Shown here in pieces: positions 52,301 through 60,600 of a DNA stretch of 64,000 nt (positions within the stretch are counted from its first letter, which is position 1; each line of letters starts with the position of its first letter). The position numbers and the translations under genes are program-made. The stretch is taken from assembly GCA_032158295.1 (NCBI GenBank), contig CM063252.1, forward strand, positions 11,706,744 through 11,770,743, written 5' to 3'. The DNA comes from Pycnopodia helianthoides (Eukaryota > Echinodermata > Asteroidea > Forcipulatida > Asteriidae). The notes under the pieces were generated by a model. The model was not told where the DNA came from and searched no databases. It saw only the letters and a list, made by a program, of their open reading frames with translations.

Positions 52301-55300
52301 TCATAAGTGAACTTAATCGCTGTAGCTCGCAAGCCTGAGGAAACCTGTAAACAAGGGTGCTTGCTATGTGAACCAGAAACACCGGGGTTAACCCCTACTC
52401 TCTACGATAAATTGTTTTGGGTTCTTTAACGTGCACTACCAATTCTAGTATACACGGGACCTTCAATGTACGGCTTAATGTCCCATCCGAAGGGCAAAGC
52501 AATAAGGTATCCTGCTTAAGGACACAAGTGAACAATGGCATCACTTTAAAAGTCGTGAGGAAAAACCAGTGTCTGATGTTCACCATGAACTTTCGCCCCC
52601 TCCCGTTGCCCAAGGGATGCTAGAAAGAACAATGAGACCATCTCCCCAAGGTCACGGATGACATCACAGGGGGTACAAGATCTAGGTCGGGGATGATAAG
52701 TCATCGGCGTCCGTGCATTGTTTGATTGGCACTGAGGTGTGATTCACTGAAAAGGAACAAAACATTTAGAGGCGCTACACACAAACGCAGACATGGATGC
52801 ATCAATTTAGCTTTCTTGTTTCTTTTCCACTTTCCTGAACGGTATGCGTTTTTGTCTTTAGACTACAGAACTATGTCCGAGAGCAGATCCTGCAGGCTGT
52901 AGCTGTGATCTTCAAACGGGGCACCATGGAAATGAAGGACTCCGGGAGGGACGGGCTGTTTGCCGACGTCTCGCAGATGATCGCCAGTGGCCAACCGTCA
53001 ATGGTTCGTACAGAAACAAAATTTAAAAAATCTCAGCGAATATCTCAGGCTTGGAATTTCATCTTTGAGAGGGCAGGGCCATTTTCATTTTACAAAGGGC
53101 ACTTCCATTTTAAAGTCTTTGGGACACTTTTGATGGGGCACCAAGGCCAAGACAAGGGCAATGGAAGCCATGGCCTCCTTGCCATTCCAGGCCTGACATC
53201 TTTGTTTGTCGTTGGTGTCATGTCGGTAGATTATGTGGGTATAATTAAAGGTAGAGTTATGACTGGTGAATGCTCCGAAAATTAATGAGCCCATAAAAAC
53301 TTACTTGGTGAGAAGCACTGTAGCTGTTGATAAAGTATAAACTGTTCTGAGAAAGGATTCCCTTTGAATTGAGATGGTTTGGATGATTCTTCACCCGAAA
53401 ACATTTGAGTCTGAGAAATGATTCATGCATGAATCGTTTCTCGGGTTTCTGAGGGTTGGTGTCCAATCGCAAATGCTGCAGTCAGAGATGCGGTTGGTAC
53501 CAGCTGTCACGTCACTACATGTAAGTGTACATGGATTTGAGGTTCTTCTGAAAATACAGTGACATTTTGTGGCGGTTTTCTCAGCAAGTGGTCACTGTAT
53601 TCAGCTGAAACTTTAAATTTTTACTTTTTGGGTATCTGTCTTTATTATTTTGCCTATAAATCAGCATTACGTAGAAAAAAAACGATCTATGCCCCTACCT
53701 TTAATGCTTGTCAGGATTCAATTTCTTGCCAAGGAAAAGAAAGCTGGGAACCAGTTCCAAACCATAAACATATTCTGGCTGGTTACCTTTTTCTGGTAAG
53801 CCAAATTGTTGTTATGCTTAGCTGATATTTGTGAAGTATTACGTGTAGATCATTGGAATCAGGCTCAGTTCATACATAATAATAATTGAGCCAAATGTTT
53901 TCTGCTGATACAGAACGCACCTTAAACAAATTTGTATAGTGCTACTTGATGTACATCTTAGTGCTGCTTGAGGAAACATTTATGTTTTTGTTGGTTAAGA
54001 GTAATTTAGTTTGTATAAAGGGGATGTTTAAATGTCTAACGGTGTTACGATTTTTAAAAATGCTTTGAAATCCATTTCCAAATTTCCTTTAATTCAGTTT
54101 AGTGATCCATTCATTTTCAAATAGATAAAGTCCTTATGAAAAAAAATAAAAAAATTGAATGTAGAATGGTGTAAAATGGTAAAATGCCACTTTGTGCAAT
54201 TTGTTTCCAAATCCGAAAACGTTCAATGATGCCACATTTCAAATATATGGTCTGTACATTTTCAGTTCATTCCTTAATTTTGATGATGTTCAATCAAAAT
54301 GGCATTGAGTTTGACCTTTTGAGTGGCACAAAAATTCCTCGTTGGAATGTATAGACCTACATGTACTGTAGTTGTTTTTGATGTCTGATGACGTAATGTT
54401 TCTAATTTCGCTCGAAAGAGTAACAAATACAATCACCTTTTACATTGTTTTAACGTGAAGTTAGAAACTTGTAATTTTTCCCCCACTTTCATGAGGACTC
54501 TATCCATTTGAAAATGAAAGAAAATGAAAGCATTAAAAATGAATTTGACCTTGGAGCCCCTCTTTAAACAGCGTCATGAATGGGAGACTTTTAAACACTA
54601 GATGGCAGCAGACATACCAGGTAAAATTCCATTGTTTACATAGTTCAAAGCATGCGCACATTGCCGGGAACAATGGATTTACCCGGAAGTCTGCTGCCAC
54701 CTAGCATCCAAAAAGTCCCCTATTTCTCAAAAGTATGTGGCTCGACTCTCACACAGTCAAGTTTCTTTCTCCCAAATGTTTCATCTTAATTTAGTACATT
54801 GCTCTTCTATTTAATACCTATTCTATAGCAACTGATGGCATGTTCCATGTTGACTGCACTGCTGAACGAGTACTCCAGTTCCAACCGTACCAGTCCCATT
54901 GGACTCAGCTGGGAGTTCCACAACGACTGCAAAAGACTGTTTGAGGTACATGAAATCCAGGGATCTTAAAACAGCACGTAACACCGTTAACTGCAAATGA
55001 AAAACACCTGTAAACAAATAACTTCCAGATGTACCACAGGAAAACCTGTGCGACAGACCAATCCATTAAGCTGTTCACCTCAATGCATTGACCAATCACA
55101 ATCGTCAACATGCGCTCACCACTCACCCGAGGGATTAAAAGTTTGGAATGCTTTTGTTGTTGAGATTATTGTCGTCACAATGAAACCATAAAGACAAAAA
55201 ATGTTCTCCTAAATTGTTCTGGGATTTCTCTCTCGAGAAAATGTTGATCTTGTTTACCGTGAATTTGCCAAAACTTGGCCGTATGCCTCGGCCATGGTAT

Positions 55301-58300
55301 GCTGGAGTCTCAGGCTTACCTCCTATGCTGAACACAATTATTTGTCCAACAAAACCTGACAAAGTTCTTGAATTTGGAGAAAAACAAATTTGGAGCATGA
55401 AAGTCTAGTACTCTTGTCCTTCATTGTTTCGGGAACAAAGTGTAGCACAGTGAGTTCCTGTTTGGTGCACCCTACACTATGGAGTTACCCATCTCCCTCG
55501 GGCATCCATGGACATTTTTTTTAAAACTTGTTTTTCAGGCTTCCGTTTGCGTGTCCAAAATGTTTTCGTGTGTACCTGTCTTCTGACAGTAAGTGGTTAC
55601 ACCTTTAGTGATATCAACACTCTTCTTCTACCAATGTGTGTAGGGAATTCAATTGGTTGTCACTGTTATTTTTTTTCCCCGTAGAATCATGATTTGAAGA
55701 GAGTGTTCCTGTTTGCCGTTCAAGTGTTGCACCAGGTAGAGGCCAACCACGCCACCCTGAGCCGTGAAGCCATGACAGTCTTCAGTCGCTTCTTGGCCAT
55801 CACGGCTCACGTCCTCAGCTGGGACTTCCTACTCGTCAGGCATATCCTTCTCAAAAATTCAGTTAATTTCCAGTAACAGTCTCCTGAAGACGAGTAATTG
55901 TATGGCTTCCTAAAACTACCCATCATTAAACTGGCACCTGACCAAGTAATGTCTGGTACAATTGACCTGCTTAGTCACAAGGTACCACTTAAACTTGATT
56001 TTCCTCACACTGTTGAGACAGTTGTTATGTCAAATGGTTCGGGGCAAGCTTTTGCGTAGTTACGTAAGACAGGGCCGATTAAATTTTCAGACTTTTATCT
56101 GAACTCTGACTTTTTATGTGTCTGGTGAACAAAATTTGCCGTTTTTTTTTTTGTCCACATGGAAAGAAGGACATTGTTTCCTAAAAGCTCTGTGAAATCT
56201 AAACCCAAGGGGTTACCAAAAGGTGGAAATGCCGTCATTTCAACATACCTCTGAACATTCGGATCCTGGTTTCAGACTTTTTGTAGGCAATGACTCTCAC
56301 CCCGGCTAAGAGACAGCGAACACCCATAAACTTTTATGAACGAATATGTTTGGCACAATGGTACCAGGGTTTGCCCATCTGGAGGTTGCTAAAAGCTTGC
56401 CTACAACCACTAGACATAGCAATGGGAGGCTTTTGGATGCTGGGTGGCAGCAGACATACCATGTAAATTTTCATTCCATTGTTTACGGAGGGACTTTTTT
56501 AAGCATGTGCACATTGCTGAGAACAATGGATTTACCTGGTAAGTCTGTCGCCATCTAGCGTCCCAAAAGTCCCCCAATGTCTTATAGTCAGAGGAATTCA
56601 AAGTTAAGTAACTTGTGAATAAGCAAGTCGAGGCACCAGACGCTATCCAAGTCGCAAAAGGCTTACTAGAGAGCTCACTCTCATCCAGACCCTGTGTCCG
56701 TGGTAAACGGCATCTAGTCTTTATGTTAACATTCTTTAACGTAGACTCACCGCCCAGACGTATCGTAGGTGTCTTTGAGTCCCTACAGACCCCGCCCCTG
56801 AAGCCAGATGTCAACTGGAAGGACGTCCTGCTGGACAAGGCATTGCTGCAGTTATTTTTCAAGGTACAGATGACCTGCAGGCCTGGAATTTCATCTTTGA
56901 GAGGGCAAGGCCAGTTGCATTTTGCAAAGGGCACTTTCATTGGAAAATCTTAAAGTCTATGGGAAACTTTTGTAGGGGCACCAAGGCCAAGAGCAGGGCA
57001 ACAGAGGCCATGGCTTCCGTGGCCTCCGTGTAATTCCAGGCCTGACCTGGTGCCCATTTTCATGGCACTGCTTTACTATTATATGTTCAATATTTCTGGT
57101 AATGAAATCAAGGATGCCTCATAAGCGAACTTAGTCAATGTAGCTCGCAAGCCTGAGGAAACCTGTAAACGAGGGGGTGCTTGCTACATGGATGCGAATC
57201 AGAAGCACCAGGGTGAACAACCCCTACTCTTCCTCGAAACGTGTTCTGGGTTCTTTTACTTGCACTACCAGTCCTAGTACGTGGGACCTGCGGTTTATTG
57301 TCATACAAAGGGCAAAGCAATCATGGTAAAGTATCTTGCTCAAGGACACAAGTGCAATGAACAGGACTCAAACCCACACTCTGATCAGAAACACCAGAGC
57401 TTAAGTCCGGTGCTCATAACAGCTTAACCACTCGGCTATAACACGCCAAATTCTACCTCACACTTGACAAACAGCAGTGAAAATGCACTATTTACCGTCT
57501 ACTAAATAATTTTCTGCCATTAAAAAGAAGACTTGGTTTAAAGACACTGGACACCTTTGGTAATTGTCAAAGACCACTCTTCTCACTTGGTGTATCTCAA
57601 CATATGCACAAAAAACAAACCTGTGAAAATTTGAACTCAATTGGTCATCGAAGTTGTGAGATAATGGAAGAAAAAACACCCTTGTCACACAAAGTTGTGT
57701 GTTTTCAGATGCTTTCAGATGTGAGGTCTCAAAATCAATTCAAATATTTTACTGAGAAATTACTTCTTTCCCCAAAACTATGTTACTTCAGAGGGAGCCG
57801 TTTCTCACAATGTTTTATACTATCAAAAGCTCTCCATTGCTCGTTACCAAGTAAGTTTTTATGCTAACAATTATTTTGAGTATTTACTAATAGTATAGTA
57901 TTACTATTTACCAATAGTGTCCAGTGCCTTTAAAACCTGACAATTATTATTATTTTTGGTATCTTTAGCTGCACAGCCGAGTGAGACAGAATACAGAGAT
58001 GTGCCATCATGCTCTGCAGTGCCTGGGTCAGATGGCTTCTCTTGGTGGGCCAGTACTCAGTACAGACAAGATCATGTTGGACTACCTCTCCCATTACATA
58101 CAGTGCCTTCTGCAAATGCTCAACAGGTAGGTTGAAATGCTCGGGGTTGGGGACTGTAGGGCCTCACAAAGCAGAAAACGTTGACATTTATTGGCCAATC
58201 TCAATGATTTTTTGATTATGTGAAAGGGAATTTATTAAGTAAGAACTTACTTACTTTGCTGTTAAACAAAATTCTCAAGTTGCCATTTGTAAGGAAGAGG

Positions 58301-58754
58301 GGGTATGAGTGCAGTCAGCTAAAGTCCTCTATGGTAAGGAAAGGGTTAACAGTAAGCCAATGATCGTAGGAAACCAGTTACAAGTAATGTACATCACACA
58401 GTACTTCGGCTGGTAACCAGTTTCTGCAGGCATGTGAATTTTCCACGCTTTTTATTACCCTGTTCCAAATTTCTATTGCAGTGCCGTGAATTCTCGACTC
58501 CTCAGATACCTGATAGTACATGCTCAGTATTTTTTATTTTTCCCCTGTCATTATCTGTGATTTTTTTGGGTCGTTTTAGTTCAGCTGTGCAGGACCACGA
58601 AGCGATCGGTATTTCCAACATAGTCAACAACCTCACTCTGAGGTTCCCTGCGACGACCCTCGTGGCTCTCCCAGTTGACCTCTTGACCTCCTTCATAAGC
58701 TGCGTCTCGTCTCTGACGTGTCTGTTCGGGAGGAATGCCGCATTAGAGGAAGCG
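43352..58754 (+). CDS. XPO4: exportin-4, first nine coding exons (3' part outside window)
   Basis: Exons 43352-43399, 47513-47618, 49372-49513, 52862-53003, 54829-54945, 55685-55841, 56751-56863, 57969-58126 and 58580-58754 join into 386 codons with no stop. The product follows human XPO4 (about 1150 residues) from the start to its FGRSAALEE region: [102 protein letters not shown] and FESLQ. XPO4 is an importin-beta superfamily, HEAT-repeat nuclear transport receptor that works with RanGTP; known cargoes include eIF5A and Smad3 for export and Sox factors for import. The start Met matches the start of the family. Eight of the exon junctions seen are GT-AG or lie outside, and intron 6 is AT-AC. 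No later exon was recognised in 58755-64000. Confidence 0.96.
43400..46584. other. XPO4 intron 1, largely unrecognised
   Basis: AT-rich. At about 46285-46430 TTCACACTTTTCACAC and GTGTGAAAAGGGCC form a possible MITE. At 45991-46218 the minus strand has an open frame with two consensus donors (see findings). No supportable gene. Confidence 0.4.
46585..47007 (-). repeat. SINE family S1, minus
   Basis: GCCTGAGGAAACCTGTAAAC, ACGTGCACTACCAATCCTAG and GCTCAAGGACACAAGTG, ending with CTGATCAGAAACACCAGAAC and TGCTCGGCCATGACACGCC. About 55 bp of extra sequence interrupts the tRNA-like head at 46885-46940. Confidence 0.8.
47090..47442. mobile_element. nested foldback elements
   Basis: The outer part (47092-47222) has GGGCTCGATTTCACAAAG and CTTCGTGAAATCAGCCCC termini. 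The inner part (47220-47388) is a near-perfect palindrome with arms over 70 bp: ACAAAACTCTTCCTAACTTA ... TAAGTTAGGAAGAGTTTTGT. ACTAGTCCTA-type motifs repeat in it. Confidence 0.92.
47513..47618 (+). CDS. XPO4: XPO4 exon 2
   Basis: Between CTTCCCTAG and [25 protein letters not shown] then [16 protein letters not shown], plus the first base of Glu. This is the first HEAT repeat pair, importin-beta N-terminal-like. Confidence 0.96.
47749..47918. mobile_element. MITE family C, copy 4
   Basis: CAGGCCTGGAATTACACGGA to GATGAAATTCCAGGCCTG. It lies 130 bp past XPO4 exon 2. Confidence 0.9.
48045..48207 (+). mobile_element. LINE/SINE 3' tail with ATT run
   Basis: TTCTGCGCCTTTGATCATTT, AAGGGGCGCAATATAAATTT and an ATT run; same type of tail as 34640-34795. 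Confidence 0.6.
48334..48472. repeat. long imperfect palindrome (family P-like), copy 3
   Basis: The central arms GGTATTGGAAGTTGACAAAC / GTTTGTCAACTTCCAATACC meet at CTAG; outer arms CAAATATAACATAGTTT and ACCATGTTATATTTG. It abuts GTTTTACTATACCT on its right. Confidence 0.9.
48472..48830. mobile_element. TIR element with internal palindrome
   Basis: The ends ACTATACCTTATACATATTC and GAATATGTATGAGGTATAGT are inverted. An inner palindrome GCGCATGACAAGTAGA / TCTACTTGTCATGCGC spans about 48650-48706. Confidence 0.85.
49044..49212. mobile_element. foldback element family F, copy
   Basis: AGGGCCCAATTTCATGGGTC and GTGTCATGAAATTGGGACC termini, with TTCTGCGCTTACGGC inside. About 160 bp upstream of XPO4 exon 3. 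Confidence 0.8.
49372..49513 (+). CDS. XPO4: XPO4 exon 3
   Basis: Between TAACGCAG and GTAAGT; completes Glu, then [39 protein letters not shown] and KYVMQNM, plus two bases of Lys. Confidence 0.96.
49514..50717. other. XPO4 intron 3, first part
   Basis: A dispersed repeat with GGGCTTG...TTCAAGCCCC ends spans about 49605-49985 (similar text occurs near 45640-45800 and 60050-60200), and a foldback fragment lies at 50526-50580. No gene seen. Confidence 0.45.
50718..51085 (+). repeat. SINE family S1, near full length
   Basis: The tRNA-like head is TCTGTCGTGGCCCAGTGGTT with B box GGGTTCGAGTCCCGG; then CAAGACACGTAACCATTATT, GCACCTTGTACACC and AAGCGCCTTGAGCACACTAC. It is the best preserved 5' end of the family in the window. 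Confidence 0.85.
51603..51745. repeat. dispersed repeat, second copy of 1000-1140
   Basis: CTGGGACAGTTCATCGAGTC, GAGTGTTTAAACATGGCC and GGAAATTGAGTCAAGAGAGG match the first copy in order. Confidence 0.75.
51746..52261. other. XPO4 intron 3, nothing recognised
   Basis: No exon or repeat I can name. Confidence 0.35.
52262..52529 (-). repeat. SINE family S1, minus, lacking the tRNA head
   Basis: AACCAAGGATGCCTCATAAG, GCCTGAGGAAACCTGTAAAC and ACGTGCACTACCAATTCTAG, ending at AAGGACACAAGTG. Confidence 0.75.
52862..53003 (+). CDS. XPO4: XPO4 exon 4
   Basis: Between TTGTCTTTAG and [26 protein letters not shown] and ends [11 protein letters not shown]. The donor GTTCGT is weak but the junction to exon 5 (QLMACSML) matches the family exactly. 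Confidence 0.95.
53046..53197. mobile_element. MITE family C, copy 5
   Basis: CAGGCTTGGAATTTCATCTT to GCCATTCCAGGCCTG, in the opposite sense to copies 1-4. It starts 42 bp after XPO4 exon 4. Confidence 0.88.
53290..53430. repeat. MITE family B fragment
   Basis: CATAAAAACTTACTTGGTGA, GAAGCACTGTAGCTGTTGAT and TTTGAGTCTGAGAAATGATT match the left half of the intact copies. Confidence 0.7.
53431..54584. other. XPO4 intron 4
   Basis: Positions 54240-54570 share blocks with 30630-30920. Otherwise AT-rich and unrecognised. Confidence 0.4.
54585..54722. mobile_element. foldback element (GGCAGCAGAC family), copy 1
   Basis: GACTTTTAAACACTAGATGG and CAGCAGAC at the left; GTCTGCTGCCACCTAGCATC and AAAAAGTC at the right, inverted. 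The core contains CCATTGTTTAC and GAACAATGG. It ends 107 bp before exon 5. Confidence 0.85.
54829..54945 (+). CDS. XPO4: XPO4 exon 5
   Basis: A 117-bp phase-0 exon between TTCTATAG and [45 protein letters not shown]. Confidence 0.96.
54946..55684. other. XPO4 intron 5, nothing recognised
   Basis: No repeat or nested exon that I can support. Confidence 0.4.
55685..55841 (+). CDS. XPO4: XPO4 exon 6, ends at an AT-AC donor
   Basis: The acceptor is CCCCGTAG. Encodes [20 protein letters not shown], then [16 protein letters not shown] and the first base (C) of Pro. The exon is followed immediately by ATATCCTT, the U12-type donor. A frame reading on into the intron ends at a stop at 55874-55876. 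Confidence 0.85.
55842..56750 (+). other. XPO4: U12-type AT-AC intron of XPO4 (intron 6)
   Basis: The 909-bp intron starts ATATCCTT (55842-55849), the exact consensus of minor-spliceosome AT-AC donors. It ends AC at 56749-56750. TTCTTTAAC at 56732-56740 matches the U12 branch-site consensus TTCCTTRAC in all but one base, with its adenosine about 11 nt from the acceptor. There is no polypyrimidine tract next to the acceptor, as expected for this class. The splice joins C to CG to make Pro and gives exactly 11 residues between SWDFL and FESLQ, the same number as human XPO4. No GT-AG choice does this. It contains repeat copies at 56185-56315 and 56425-56580. Confidence 0.85.
56425..56578. mobile_element. 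foldback element (GGCAGCAGAC family), copy 2
   Basis: GGCTTTTGGATGCTGGGTGG, CAGCAGACATACCATG and the inverted right end GTCTGTCGCCATCTAGCGTC. It lies within the AT-AC intron. Confidence 0.85.
56751..56863 (+). CDS. XPO4: XPO4 exon 7
   Basis: Starts after CTCAC with CG completing Pro, then [19 protein letters not shown] and [18 protein letters not shown] before GTACAG. Human has GRHYIAMFESSQ, LKPTESWRETLLD and LFFTVHRK here. Confidence 0.88.
56878..57044. mobile_element. MITE family C, copy 6
   Basis: CAGGCCTGGAATTTCATCTT to GTGTAATTCCAGGCCTG. It begins only 14 bp past XPO4 exon 7. Confidence 0.9.
57090..57450 (-). repeat. SINE family S1, minus
   Basis: TATTTCTGGTAATGAAATCA, AGCCTGAGGAAACCTGTAAA, TTGCTCAAGGACACAAGTGC and the head CACTCGGCTATAACACGCC. 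Confidence 0.8.
57538..57933. mobile_element. MITE family B, intact copy, reverse of 24013
   Basis: The ends TTAAAGACACTGGACACCTT and AGTGTCCAGTGCCTTTAA; the internal AACAAACCTGTGAAAATTTG block is the reverse complement of that in the 24013 copy. It ends 35 bp before exon 8. Confidence 0.88.
57969..58126 (+). CDS. XPO4: XPO4 exon 8
   Basis: Between TATCTTTAG and [46 protein letters not shown] and [12 protein letters not shown], plus two bases of Ser, matching DSLQCLAQLASLHGPIF in vertebrates. Confidence 0.95.
58580..58754 (+). CDS. XPO4: XPO4 exon 9
   Basis: Between TCGTTTTAG and [46 protein letters not shown] and RNAALEEA. This is the last exon of the gene visible in the window. Confidence 0.96.
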
Positions 58755-60298
58755 GTGAGTTATCTTTGTGATTTTTATTTTTTAAAGTGTGGTTTTCATC
58801 GCGTTATCTGTATCTATGGAGGAAGAAGAAGCTTCCAGAAAGCTTGCTAACCCTCCTACTGTGTGACCAATCAGTATCGTCTTAGGGTTATGAATGATGT
58901 GTGAACTCTGCCAGCCTGCAATATAGCATGTGGTGAATGGCTATAAATATCACATACTCAACCCTCCTACTGTTAAAACGTTTGATATAATCCTATGTAA
59001 TGTCGTCTTTATTCACCATGTAATGTGTGTGCGTGTGTACTAATAGACTTCAAATCTCTGTCCGTGTGATGGATGCGAGGTCAAAGGTACATCTGGCAGG
59101 ATCCTGCCAGGCGCTCAATGCCGGTAGCTGGCATTATTCATGAGCCTTGAAGTGTGACGTCAGGTGTTCAGGCTAAGCTAGAGCTAGAGCTGGAGCTAGA
59201 GCTAGCCAGCACCACACCAAGCGAGGGCGGTATTGATGACTTACTGCTACTGGTCTGGTCACTGTTACAATTCAATATTTTTGTTAGTGCAGTGTACTTG
59301 TAGTGCATTTGTTATGGTTGTTGTGGTTATACTCAGGGATAACAAATTTCAGACTATACACTGAATTAGGTAATTTTTATGTCTTCGGCAATATAGAAAA
59401 ACCAAACTCTTGGACCTACTCTTGGATCTAATACTGGAGACAGAGCTCTTTGAATCTATAAATCCAGGGGTTATCAAAAGTTGAAGAAATGCCATCCCTT
59501 CAACACACCCTCTAATATATTTGATCTTAGTTTCAGACCTTCTTGTAAGCAATGACTCTCGCACACCCCCCCCCCCCTCTCCCGACATGTTTACATAAAC
59601 ATGGCTGGTTTTTAAGTATGTTCTATGGTTCTATGCACTATGTTTACATATAGATAGGCCGTATCAGTTAGTTTAGTCTCAAACATAAAATAGGCTGTAG
59701 AAAATGCCGAAATCATTTGATTTGCATGAAACTGTAAAGGAATTCGTTTCATGTTTTATGAGTTAGGTCCGTGTCTGAATGTTACATGTCGGGTAGTGGC
59801 GAATACAAAAAATTACCATAAGAACCAGACTGACCGTTTTATCATTGATTATAACCAGGTACAGACTGTGATTGTGTAGACTGAGGATATTTTTTTCAGA
59901 TCCTCAAAAATTAGCAATATCATGTTTTCATGCCTCAATTTTTTGGCAATATTTAGGTGCAAGTGGCAGGCATGATATTCCTCCTATGTACTTAGGCTGT
60001 TTAATGGTTAATATTAAACAGCATGAAAAATAGATAAAATCCTATACAGGGCTTGAATTTAAGCTGGACCGCAGGCCCGAAGCCAGTGGTTTTAGTGTCT
60101 TTTTTTCTTCAATTGATTAACAATACCTCACTGTGTAATATCTTGAACAGAAACAAAGTTTGTTCAAATGTTGACTGTGAGTCTGAAATACATTATAACT
60201 CTATTGAGTCATAAAGCATACTCAATACCTTAAGCAACAAATGAGAAATCTTTTGTTACATGTCTCAGAGAAATTATTATGCATGGTGTCAGGAATCA
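58755..60298. other. XPO4 intron 9, first part
   Basis: One unit of the 110-bp repeat lies on the minus strand at about 58835-58990. A GCTAGAGCTAGAGCTGGAGC tract is at 59177-59205, a 3-copy dispersed repeat at 59440-59570 and a poly-C run at 59566-59576. A GGGCTTGAATTTAAG-type dispersed repeat is at about 60050-60200. No exon. Confidence 0.5.
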
Positions 60299-60600
60299 TT
60301 AACACGTTGACTGCCGGTCATAAATTTGAAGGGGCGTTCCCATTTGCCAAGCATCCCAGTCTGGTGCGCATGCGTGCATACCAAATAAGTACTTTTTTTT
60401 TTGTCAACATGTTGTAGCATACAAATTTTAACGATGTGTGCTCACCACTGCCAGAAGCGTATACGTTGCGTTCTCAGTGATGCCAGTGTATTCAATTCAC
60501 TATACAAAAGCTTTTCATTCTCTACGAGTATACTCGTAGTGGCAGAATCCGTTACACCTGTTACTACGAATATACTCGTAGGCGGCAGTCAACGTGTTAA
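60299..60600. mobile_element. TTAA-flanked MITE
   Basis: TTAACACGTTGACTGCCG at the left and CGGCAGTCAACGTGTTAA at the right are perfect 18-bp inverted repeats including TTAA. An 18-bp perfect palindrome CTACGAGTATACTCGTAG is at 60532-60549 and a near copy lies about 30 bp later. The TTAA termini suggest a piggyBac-type origin. Confidence 0.88.

Noticed and set aside
55835..56750. A conventional GT-AG intron between XPO4 exons 6 and 7
   Set aside because: The GT at 55835 is phase 0 and no AG before the conserved FESLQ gives phase 0. AG at 56743-56744 would shift the frame. A GC donor at 55841 paired with AG at 56755-56756 keeps the frame but loses three residues and lacks consensus.
56410..56940. 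176-codon minus frame opposite XPO4 exon 7
   Set aside because: It is a shadow of the exon, an intron and two transposon copies.
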